Source of the DNA: Candidatus Kapaibacterium sp.
Lineage (GTDB): Bacteria > Bacteroidota > Ignavibacteria > Palsa-1295
Assembly: GCA_025450975.1 (NCBI GenBank)
Contig: JANWLI010000075.1
Span: forward strand, 1 to 6,943
Reading direction: 5' to 3'
Length of the DNA stretch: 6,943 bases
Positions 1 through 5,860 of the stretch are shown in pieces. The translations under genes and the position numbers were made by a program. The number at the start of each line of letters is the position of its first letter. Positions within the stretch are counted from its first letter, which is position 1. The notes beneath the pieces were generated by a model. That model did not search any database, was not told where the DNA came from, and saw nothing but the letters and a program-made list of their open reading frames with translations.

Positions 1-48
1 ATTAGTGCGCTTGTGGCACACTAATAATCGAGGCACAATTAGTGTGCC
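1..48 (-). repeat. Nested alternative inverted repeats at the atpB stop codon
   Basis: In atpB orientation there are four related blocks: A = GGCACACTAAT (48-38), A' = TGTGCC (37-32), B = ATTAGTGTGCC (25-15) and C = GCGCACTAAT (10-1). A pairs with A' (six bp, stop codon TAA in the loop) or with B (11 perfect bp, 12-nt loop); B can instead pair with C (10 bp, one mismatch). No U-run follows, so it is not a standard terminator. It lies in the spacer to the next gene, probably atpE. Confidence 0.6.
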
Positions 49-1277
49 GTAGCTGCCTCCGCTGCCCCTTCGCCATGGTGTTCTTCGTGGTGCTCGTGGG
101 CCATCATGCCAATAAACACCGCTGAAAGCATCGTAAATACGTATGCCTGCAGGAACGCCACTAAAAGCTCTAACATGTAGATAAAGAGCGCGAACGGCAC
201 AGAAACTGCAAAACCTGCGATCACGGACTGGAACAGCATCGCCAGACCGATCAGCGATCCGATGACGATGTGGCCTGCCGTCATGTTCGCGAACAGACGA
301 ACCATGAGAGCGAACGGCTTCGTGAATAGTCCGATCACCTCGATCGGCACCATGATGACGATCAGGAGGATCTTCATCACGAGCGGCAACTCCATCTCCA
401 GCAACCCGCCGGTGAAGTGCTTCAAATACTCTTTCATGCCCATGGCGCGAATACCGGCGATCTGCGTCAGGACGAAGGTACAAACCGCAAGTGCAAGCGT
501 AACGCTGATCGCGCTCGTCGCAGTCATCGCCAGCGGCACGAGGCCGAGGAGATTCAAAATGAAAATAAAGAAGAACGCCGTCAGAAAGAACGGCATAAAC
601 TTATCGGCCCATTTCTTGTCGACGTTCGGGTAGACGATCTCGTCGCGCACATAGACGACAAGCGACTCAACGAAATTGTGGACGCCTTTGGGCACATTCG
701 TTTTCTTGGCGCGGCTGCCTGCCTTACCTACGAGGAGTACAAGGATCACAAGTGCAAGCACCATGAAGAAACGTTTGCCTGTCAGCGAGAGGTCGAGCGT
801 GAACCCCATCGGTTGGCCATCGACACGCTCCCACGGCGCTACCCAGAAGAACTGGCTCTTCGAGCGTTCTTTGGCGTACTGCCCTGCATCCTTCAGGCGA
901 TACTCGCCGGAATGATCGAGCCCATCGATGCTGGAAAAGAAATGGAAGCCATGATCGTCCGTGAACATGATCGGCAAAGCGACATGGGCACTGACAATAT
1001 GGAGTTCGTAGGTATCTTCGGTGGCGTGATCTTTGAGGTTGTTGAAGAGCTTGCCGGCATCGGGCTCGCGGCTACCTTCTTTATAGATGTCGTTCGCATC
1101 GTGGCGGAGGGCCTTGTGGCCGCCACCATGATCTCCAGTCGAGGACTCGTGCGTCGCACCTTCATGTGCTGCAGTATCTTTGGTCGCATGGGGGCTGGAC
1201 TCCTCACTCGCCCAAACTGGCGAGGCAAGAAATCCCATAACAACTAAGAACGCAACAAGCCTACGGGCAATGGTCAT
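39..1277 (-). CDS. atpB: F0F1 ATP synthase subunit a, with signal peptide and long N-terminal domain
   Basis: Subunit a forms the two proton half-channels beside the c-ring of ATP synthase. The 412 residues exceed the roughly 270 of E. coli subunit a. Residues 1-23 are a signal peptide ending in VWA. Residues 24-165 form a polar, probably periplasmic, domain with a His-rich start (H30, H38, H43, H50, H54, H59). Membrane helices follow from about 168. The core motif RLFANMTAGH places the essential arginine at R327 (E. coli R210), with N331 matching N214 and Q377 matching Q252. H336 and E370 sit where E. coli has E219 and H245, so this interacting pair is swapped, as known in mitochondria. The tail 394-412 is rich in His and Glu. 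The ATG lies 12 nt after the upstream gene's stop, and no close Shine-Dalgarno is seen, so translational coupling is likely. Signal-peptide-bearing long forms are typical of Bacteroidota and Chlorobi. Identity is secure. Confidence 0.96.
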   Translation of the reverse strand: MTIARRLVAFLVVMGFLASPVWASEESSPHATKDTAAHEGATHESSTGDHGGGHKALRHDANDIYKEGSREPDAGKLFNNLKDHATEDTYELHIVSAHVALPIMFTDDHGFHFFSSIDGLDHSGEYRLKDAGQYAKERSKSQFFWVAPWERVDGQPMGFTLDLSLTGKRFFMVLALVILVLLVGKAGSRAKKTNVPKGVHNFVESLVVYVRDEIVYPNVDKKWADKFMPFFLTAFFFIFILNLLGLVPLAMTATSAISVTLALAVCTFVLTQIAGIRAMGMKEYLKHFTGGLLEMELPLVMKILLIVIMVPIEVIGLFTKPFALMVRLFANMTAGHIVIGSLIGLAMLFQSVIAGFAVSVPFALFIYMLELLVAFLQAYVFTMLSAVFIGMMAHEHHEEHHGEGAAEAATAH

Positions 1278-1289
1278 TGCTGATAGAGA

Positions 1290-1742
1290 TCAGAATCCTT
1301 GTTTAAGTGCTTTTTTGTGGATATAGACGATCTCGACAACGAGATACGAGAAGTAGGTCGAGAACATACCGACAACCATACCGATCGGGTGCATGTGGAA
1401 TGCGAACTGCGCGATCATGAATGCGAAGAGCGCAGTAAAGATGCGGACAACGACGGAGCCGAACGCTACGCCGAAGAATACATCATTCGGAAGCTCGACT
1501 GCCCACTCCGTGATGAAGAAGCTGATCGCACTCATCAACGTGCAGAGTGCCATACCGAACCAGCATGCCGTGGTGAATTCCGGCGATGCCCATGCGCCAA
1601 GCATGAGATATGCTCCGCCATAGAGTACGACTGAGACAGCAGAAAACCATACCAGAAAGAACTTCGTAGCCTGACGATTTGCGAACTGCTTCTCAGAAAC
1701 GTGTGGCTTCACGAGACTGATGACATTATTAATTGCGCTCAA
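1290..1742 (-). CDS. AtpI-like four-helix membrane protein of the ATP synthase operon
   Basis: This 150-residue protein has a short polar N-terminus (1-27) and four hydrophobic segments at about 28-50, 58-79, 88-112 and 117-141, ending in a basic tail (HKKALKQ). The third segment carries a glycine and a buried arginine (G95, R100), as AtpI/UncI proteins (ATP synthase I chain) often do in their third helix. Those proteins assist c-ring assembly. Position directly before atpB is the classic atpI position, and this, with size and topology, is the main basis for the call; direct sequence similarity is weak by eye. The start is TTG at 1742: an in-frame TAG lies nine bases upstream (1752-1754), and the next methionine (M47) would remove the first helix. 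An AGGGG run sits six bases before the TTG. It is probably co-transcribed with atpB, 12 nt away. Confidence 0.75.
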   Translation of the reverse strand: MSAINNVISLVKPHVSEKQFANRQATKFFLVWFSAVSVVLYGGAYLMLGAWASPEFTTACWFGMALCTLMSAISFFITEWAVELPNDVFFGVAFGSVVVRIFTALFAFMIAQFAFHMHPIGMVVGMFSTYFSYLVVEIVYIHKKALKQGF

Positions 1743-1837
1743 TTTATGCCCCTATAATAAAGTATTTTGAAAACTATATACCTTTGGATATACAGCCTCA
1801 TTAAACGATAATTTTAGGGGGTTTTGTTTCAAAAAAC
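1743..1837 (-). other. AT-rich gap between atpZ-like and atpI-like genes
   Basis: This 95-bp spacer is the largest gap inside the minus-strand cluster and is strongly A+T rich, so it is the best place for an internal promoter driving atpI-like and atpB. On the minus strand TTGAAA (1831-1826) is followed 16 bases later by TATCGT, a weak sigma-70-like pair. A weak bulged inverted repeat (about 1777-1792) lies in the would-be leader. No rho-independent terminator is visible. The promoter reading is a guess from composition. Confidence 0.3.
1749..1753 (-). promoter_or_regulatory. Shine-Dalgarno-like site deciding a TTG start
   Basis: On the minus strand AGGGG is followed by six bases (CATAAA) and then TTG at 1742. 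No ATG is available, because a TAG stop is in frame at 1752-1754, so this site supports TTG as the true start of the AtpI-like gene. Most other starts in the window show no comparable site. Confidence 0.55.
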
Positions 1838-2203
1838 TTATATTTTTTTGTCTTTTGTGGGTAATTCCTGCTTCGGTTTAGCGGCGTTCTTCTTCTCCAT
1901 CATGAGGACGGTCTTCAGAAAGTACCCCAGTCCCAGGACGGACCCAATGCCGGCACCGATGCCAATACCCATTCCGTTGCCATCCGGACCTTCGAGCCAC
2001 CAGCCGATGAGGGCTCCGAGAGCGATCGTGGCGGCCATCTGAAACCCAAGAGTTAAATATGGCGCATTTTCCTTCATGGCCTTGCGGTATTCGGCCTCGG
2101 AATCGTCTTCTTTGCGGGAATGCGTGCCAAAAATGGGTTTAGAGGCTGCCTCGCGGGCATAATCCTCTATTTCGCGTTTCCGCTGCAGCTCGTCATCGGT
2201 CAT
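1838..2203 (-). CDS. atpZ: AtpZ/AtpI-family accessory protein of F0F1 ATP synthase
   Basis: The 121-residue protein has a charged N-terminal third (1-46), two hydrophobic helices (about 48-69 and 78-102) joined by a short Gly/Pro loop, and a Lys-rich tail (103-121). The layout LGFQMAATIALGALIGWWLE, then a loop, then a Gly-rich second helix, is that of the AtpZ/ATPase_gene1 family (first gene of many atp operons). In alkaliphilic Bacillus AtpZ has been proposed to act with AtpI in divalent cation transport for the synthase; here that is only inferred. The second helix has Gly at alternating or close positions (G77, G79, G81, G83, G85, G87), suited to tight helix packing. The start is ATG at 2203 without a visible Shine-Dalgarno. 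The upstream cyclophilin gene stops 27 nt earlier, so shared transcription is likely. Confidence 0.82.
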   Translation of the reverse strand: MTDDELQRKREIEDYAREAASKPIFGTHSRKEDDSEAEYRKAMKENAPYLTLGFQMAATIALGALIGWWLEGPDGNGMGIGIGAGIGSVLGLGYFLKTVLMMEKKNAAKPKQELPTKDKKI

Positions 2204-2230
2204 GCAAATTCAACAAGTTACCGCCGACTG

Positions 2231-4360
2231 TTATTTCATGCTGAACGGTATTATATTATCTATCTTATCATTACGGAGGAAGAGCTCGACTGCAGGCAAG
2301 CCTCCGGTGATCTGCCCCCAGATCGTGTACCGGGTGTCCAGATGCGGCGTCGGCAGGTGCGTCGCAAACCACTGCGAGCCTTCCGTGTCCTTCCCGCTCG
2401 ATGCCATGCCGACAACTCCGGGGATATCGTAAGATATCGGCGATATCTCCCGGCGGATCGAATACCCCGGACCGCCCGACCCTGTGCCTGTCGGATCGCC
2501 GGTCTGGATCACGAAGTTCGGTACTACGCGATGGAAGTAGTTCGTAGCAAAGTAGCTGTTTGATGCCAACTCGATCATATTCAGACAGGTCAGCGGCGCA
2601 TCGTATTTATGAAGTTTGATGAACATCATCTCCTTGGCATTCTGCACGAGGAGCGAGTCCGGTGCAGTTTCGAGCCTGGTCCAATCGATCGGCTTGCGGC
2701 GTAGCTTCACGGTGAGCTTCGATGGCTTAGCACCGATCGCATCGAGCGTTGCGTGCGCACTATCGGCAACGGCGCCATATCCCTGATCGGCTGCCCACTC
2801 ATAGATCGTACGGACCTTTGCTTGTACATGGTCGCCTTTCGGCTTAAGCCACTTCAGCGCTGAAAGTGTCGCCATCATCTGATCGAGCGTTAACTCTCCC
2901 TTGAAATAATCCAGATATTTTAACAAATACTCTTCGGCCTCGGCGCGAAACTCCGGTGTGTTAAGGATCGACGTATCCTGGATCGATTGCATTGCCTCTT
3001 CCAAAACTGCAGGATCGTGGACCAAGCTGGCGATGCGGATGAGTGCATGACGATAGGTATTTCCCAATCCGCTCGACTCTATGTCGTGCCAGTACTCTTT
3101 GTGTTTCTGCGCAAGTTGCCAGTGGTTTCTCATCACGCCAAGAGTGAATGGAAGCCTGATCGTCTCCGGATACGCGATATACCCCATGAAGCGCTGGAAG
3201 GCGAGCGTATCCATGACGGAGCCGTAGGCAGTCAGCACATGGAGTGTCGCGGTCCGATCGCGAAACGATGCGATATGATCGGCTGCTTCTAAGAGTGTCC
3301 ATGCATCGCCACCGAAGCGTGTCAGCAACGCAACGGCTTGACCGCGTAGTGCGAAGCTCTGCTCGGTGCGCGCTTCCTTATTTGGATCGTACTCGGTGAG
3401 CCAGTCGCGGATCGTTATGGAATCCGGCCCCGACACCTTATTTGCTGCAAGCATCGCATCGAGCGTCATAAGTGCTGCGTTCGCAACGTGTTCAGAAAGG
3501 ATGTTGCTGCTCGAAGCTTCATCGGTCACGCGTTTGATCGCATCGAAGATCGACGACGTCATCCGTGGCGAGCGGCCAAGTGCGTTCATGATATTGACGC
3601 GCACGCGCCAATCCTGCTCGCTGCGTGTTGCATTCGTGAGCAAGCGCATCGCCGAATCATTATGAACGCGGCCAAGCGCAAGCGCAGCGAACATTCTGAT
3701 CTCCGGCATACCTAGGTCGTTAAGCAGCTCGCGGATCTCTCCAAGATGCGGGGCTAACCCTGCAGAATCTTCAGTACGCGATAATGAGTATGTCGCCCGC
3801 CAGGCAATTTCAACATCTGGCGACTTCGCATGCTTAAGCGCGATCTCAACAAGCTCGCCGTCCATCAGTTTTCTCAGTGATACATCGATGAGAGCGAGAC
3901 TGATCCCAAATGCTGGCGCTTTCGGCCCTTCGCCGAGATCGGTAAGCAGTTCTTTGAACGATGACAGGTTCGACTTTGGAACGGTGCGCCCGAGTGTACG
4001 GAGCACTTCATTAGACTTTTGCTTTACGGCGATCTTCGCAAGCGCTTCGTAGGCATTGGCATTTTCGCCGAGTGTCCCGAGCGACCACGCGACGATATCG
4101 ACGATCGCAGGACGCGTCTCTTTTGCCAGACGAGCGATCACTTGCGGGCGGACCGTCGTATCGCCAATATTGCCAATTCCCCATGCTGCGCGCCAGGCCA
4201 CGTTCTCCTCGTTCGAGCCGAGGAACATGACGAGACTATCGGCATTGCGCCGCTCGTCGGTGATCTGAATGATCCGACGCTCGAGCGGGCTAAACTTTAC
4301 TTTTGCAGAAACGGCGCTCCCAATGACAACGAGCGCAAGGACAACCAGACTAAATCGCAT
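2231..4360 (-). CDS. Secreted HEAT-repeat protein with C-terminal cyclophilin-type peptidyl-prolyl isomerase domain
   Basis: The 709-residue protein starts with a signal peptide (1-19, ending AVSA), so it should act in the periplasm or at the envelope. Residues about 40-540 are helical with HEAT-like repeats, clearest at 54-112 and 181-265 (repeated WRA.. and ALG patterns). Residues about 575-709 are a cyclophilin domain: FHRVVPNFVIQ (609-619), the GDPTGTGSGGPGY loop (621-633), and GSQWF (661-665). Key cyclophilin A positions are kept: R55 as R611, Q63 as Q619, F113 as F665, L122 as L674. W121 is H673 and H126 is Y678, a change common in bacterial members, so isomerase activity is plausible. 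HEAT repeats would supply a scaffold for client or partner binding. It is the first gene of the minus-strand cluster and ends 27 nt before atpZ. A link to ATP synthase assembly is only contextual. Confidence 0.88.
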   Translation of the reverse strand: MRFSLVVLALVVIGSAVSAKVKFSPLERRIIQITDERRNADSLVMFLGSNEENVAWRAAWGIGNIGDTTVRPQVIARLAKETRPAIVDIVAWSLGTLGENANAYEALAKIAVKQKSNEVLRTLGRTVPKSNLSSFKELLTDLGEGPKAPAFGISLALIDVSLRKLMDGELVEIALKHAKSPDVEIAWRATYSLSRTEDSAGLAPHLGEIRELLNDLGMPEIRMFAALALGRVHNDSAMRLLTNATRSEQDWRVRVNIMNALGRSPRMTSSIFDAIKRVTDEASSSNILSEHVANAALMTLDAMLAANKVSGPDSITIRDWLTEYDPNKEARTEQSFALRGQAVALLTRFGGDAWTLLEAADHIASFRDRTATLHVLTAYGSVMDTLAFQRFMGYIAYPETIRLPFTLGVMRNHWQLAQKHKEYWHDIESSGLGNTYRHALIRIASLVHDPAVLEEAMQSIQDTSILNTPEFRAEAEEYLLKYLDYFKGELTLDQMMATLSALKWLKPKGDHVQAKVRTIYEWAADQGYGAVADSAHATLDAIGAKPSKLTVKLRRKPIDWTRLETAPDSLLVQNAKEMMFIKLHKYDAPLTCLNMIELASNSYFATNYFHRVVPNFVIQTGDPTGTGSGGPGYSIRREISPISYDIPGVVGMASSGKDTEGSQWFATHLPTPHLDTRYTIWGQITGGLPAVELFLRNDKIDNIIPFSMK

Positions 4361-4386
4361 ATCTAATAGACGCGTAACTTCCCAAA

Positions 4387-4400
4387 GCGTTACATAACGC
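4387..4400. promoter_or_regulatory. Perfect 14-bp palindrome, candidate operator
   Basis: GCGTTA, a two-base centre (CA), then TAACGC gives a perfect six-base-arm dyad, 27 bp from the HEAT-cyclophilin start and about 33 bp before the TAnnTTTG element of the lipoprotein gene. A further half-site (GTAAC, 4374-4378) lies beside it. A dimeric regulator acting on one or both divergent genes is possible. No regulator gene is in the window. Confidence 0.35.
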
Positions 4401-4432
4401 CGGAAACGGGCTTTCGGTCGCAGGTTCTTGAC

Positions 4433-4440
4433 TAGCTTTG
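4433..4440 (+). promoter_or_regulatory. Bacteroidetes-type -7 element (TAGCTTTG)
   Basis: TAGCTTTG matches the TAnnTTTG -7 consensus of Bacteroidetes promoters; upstream CTTTC (4411-4415) is a weak -33 partner at slightly short spacing. Initiation a few bases downstream would give a leader of about 25 nt before the ATG at 4471. Caution: another TAnnTTTG match (1779-1786, plus strand) has no gene behind it, so chance matches occur. Confidence 0.35.
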
Positions 4441-4470
4441 CCTAAACTATCCCGGGCCTCTTATGTTAGA

Positions 4471-5763
4471 ATGGCTAGCCTCATGAACCCATCTATAAGA
4501 GTCAGTTGGTGTGTTTTTGTGATTATGGCACTTGCTATGCAAGGGTGTATTGCAGATTCTGACCCAGCTGAAAAGCAAATCCCAGTTGACAAGAAGGAAG
4601 TCCCAGGAGTAAAGAAGCCAATCGCGTCTAGGTTATTTGCTATTATACCAATAAGAGACACAGGGTATATTGGTGAGAAATTAGTATTTACTTTTAAGAT
4701 ACTCGACACATCGGTTAAGGATCACTCCGTAGAATGGACTAATGGAGATTCATCATGGACAGTAGATACCCTGAGGACATCATTCTTAAAAACTGGTACC
4801 CATTCAGTAATAGCCTTACTAAAAGATCGCACTGGTAAAGTCTTGGATACAATCATTAGCGAAGCACATGTCCAACTTTACCCATTTATTATTTCCCCGG
4901 ATATAATCGAGTCGGTAGCTACGCTTAGTATACCATTTTCTGTTCAAGCTCGTCATACGAACACCCTTCATCTTCGTTATGAATGGCACTTCGGGAACGG
5001 GGGCGTCTTATCAACTCATGACGATAGTCTGGTTTATTATCCTTACCCATTACCAGGAGATTATAAAGTTAAAGTCAGAGTATTTGAGGAAAGCACCAAC
5101 AATCTATACGGCGAATCCAATACCGAAGCAACTGCAGTCATTTCTGCAATTGGCAATGCCTATTTGGCGAGCTTAGAGACCATGAATTTTATACATATTT
5201 CTTTTTCCGGCTTTAATACTGTTTATGTTATTGATAAACTAGGAAATCATACATTGAAAGGTAATCAGAACTGCCACCAAATCTTTTCTATGACTGGAGG
5301 AGACACGATTTTATCATCTCCAAAACGCATTGTATGGCAAGGCCCTTTCTTCAAATCAAAAGATTCGACATCTGTTAAATATAATGGAAAGTCATCATTT
5401 GACGCTTTGGCCATAGAAGGAGAAATCAATAGTAGCCTCAATCAACTCGACATTTCTGCTAGTCATCATTTCGGTAAAAGCGAGAAATGGGAGAATACGA
5501 ACGGATGTTTGGATTGGAAAGAGGACAATGAAACAGTGCTCGATTTTAAAACCGTCCCCATTGCGTACATTAGTGAAGATACTATTACTTTTTCTTATTC
5601 AGGTCAAATAGCCAAATATCTAGCTAATAAAATATTAGATCTAGGTAATTATTTTTATTATTATTGTGGCGACGCCCCAAGAACGGCGAAGAGTACCTAT
5701 CTTTCAACTGACTGGCAAAACAGTCAATACGTCCCAACGCTGACGGTAGCCTTTTATAGATAG
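4471..5763 (+). CDS. Probable lipoprotein with PKD-like domains and unknown C-terminal half
   Basis: Starting at ATG 4471 gives 430 residues. A hydrophobic stretch (13-24) ends in LAMQGC, with Cys26 as the likely lipidated residue; the lipobox is non-canonical except for Gly-Cys. A Lys/Pro-rich linker (30-54) follows. Residues about 57-138 and 140-225 look like beta-sandwich PKD/Ig-like domains; the second has the PKD pattern W-H-F-G-N-G (172-177) and LPGDYKVKVRVF (193-204). Residues 230-430 match nothing I recognise; they hold three cysteines (268, 346, 399), many aromatic residues and a YFYYYC run (394-399). An in-frame TTG at 4438 was not chosen because it lies in the candidate promoter; ATG 4483 is an alternative start. 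The gene is clearly AT-rich (one sampled 60-base line about 38% GC, against about 60% in the ligase gene), with frequent TTA, ATA and AGA codons, suggesting transfer or weak constraint. Likely anchored in the envelope; binding partner unknown. Confidence 0.78.
   Translation: MASLMNPSIRVSWCVFVIMALAMQGCIADSDPAEKQIPVDKKEVPGVKKPIASRLFAIIPIRDTGYIGEKLVFTFKILDTSVKDHSVEWTNGDSSWTVDTLRTSFLKTGTHSVIALLKDRTGKVLDTIISEAHVQLYPFIISPDIIESVATLSIPFSVQARHTNTLHLRYEWHFGNGGVLSTHDDSLVYYPYPLPGDYKVKVRVFEESTNNLYGESNTEATAVISAIGNAYLASLETMNFIHISFSGFNTVYVIDKLGNHTLKGNQNCHQIFSMTGGDTILSSPKRIVWQGPFFKSKDSTSVKYNGKSSFDALAIEGEINSSLNQLDISASHHFGKSEKWENTNGCLDWKEDNETVLDFKTVPIAYISEDTITFSYSGQIAKYLANKILDLGNYFYYYCGDAPRTAKSTYLSTDWQNSQYVPTLTVAFYR
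5621..5666. other. 46-bp tract of about 85% A+T
   Basis: Only seven of 46 bases are G or C. The tract lies inside the 3' end of the lipoprotein gene (encoding the LANKILDLGNYFYYY stretch) and 116 bp before the first DnaA box. It could serve as an easily melted region, or simply reflect the aromatic-rich coding content. Confidence 0.25.
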
Positions 5764-5781
5764 CACTTCACAAATCCGCCG

Positions 5782-5790
5782 TTATCCACA
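5782..5790 (+). promoter_or_regulatory. DnaA box (TTATCCACA)
   Basis: An exact match to the strongest form of the DnaA box consensus TTATNCACA (the R1/R4 sequence of E. coli oriC), 19 bp after the lipoprotein stop codon in a non-coding gap. It pairs with an opposing box at 5849-5857. Confidence 0.5.
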
Positions 5791-5848
5791 TTCCCTCCCA
5801 AACATTTTGCTGCTTCCATTTCTCTTCGTTATTTCGCAGCTTGTGCTT

Positions 5849-5857
5849 TGTGTATAA
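5849..5857 (-). promoter_or_regulatory. DnaA box (TTATACACA on the minus strand)
   Basis: The plus strand reads TGTGTATAA, so the minus strand carries TTATACACA, identical to the E. coli R2 box. It ends three bases before the ligase start codon, so bound DnaA could block transcription or translation start there. It faces the box at 5782-5790, 67 bp away. Confidence 0.5.
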
Positions 5858-5860
5858 GTT

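Larger units (their letters stand above)
5764..5860. other. Spacer with paired DnaA boxes
   Basis: This 97-bp non-coding gap separates the lipoprotein gene from the ligase gene. Apart from the two opposed DnaA boxes it holds a pyrimidine-rich middle (about 5791-5830). No terminator hairpin follows the lipoprotein stop, and no Shine-Dalgarno precedes the ligase ATG. Confidence 0.4.

Noticed and set aside
1..25. Rho-independent terminator after atpB
   Set aside because: The hairpins there are not GC-rich and no run of U follows on the minus strand; continuation into a downstream atp gene is more likely.
417..1247. 276-codon open frame on the plus strand opposite atpB
   Set aside because: It lies wholly antisense to a clearly recognised gene, its translation has no family features and is full of charged low-complexity stretches, as expected of a shadow frame in GC-rich coding DNA.
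1316..1324. TGTGGATAT, and TGTGGGTAA at 1856-1864, as further DnaA boxes
   Set aside because: Each has one mismatch to TGTGNATAA and lies inside a coding region, so they were not counted with the two exact boxes.
1779..1786. TACCTTTG, a plus-strand match to TAnnTTTG
   Set aside because: No plus-strand gene lies downstream; it is treated as a chance match and as a caution for the similar call at 4433.
4019..4366. 115-codon plus-strand frame and several similar frames opposite the HEAT-cyclophilin gene
   Set aside because: All are antisense to a gene with convincing signal peptide, HEAT and cyclophilin content; none has a recognisable domain or a start signal.
4438..4470. TTG at 4438 as start of the lipoprotein gene
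   Set aside because: It would add 11 residues before a normal signal peptide, has no Shine-Dalgarno, and overlaps the candidate -7 promoter element; ATG 4471 or 4483 fits better.
5853..5858. TATAAG as a sigma-70 -10 box for the ligase gene
   Set aside because: It is only two bases from the ATG, so initiation would fall inside the coding region, and no -35 match is at 16-18 bp.
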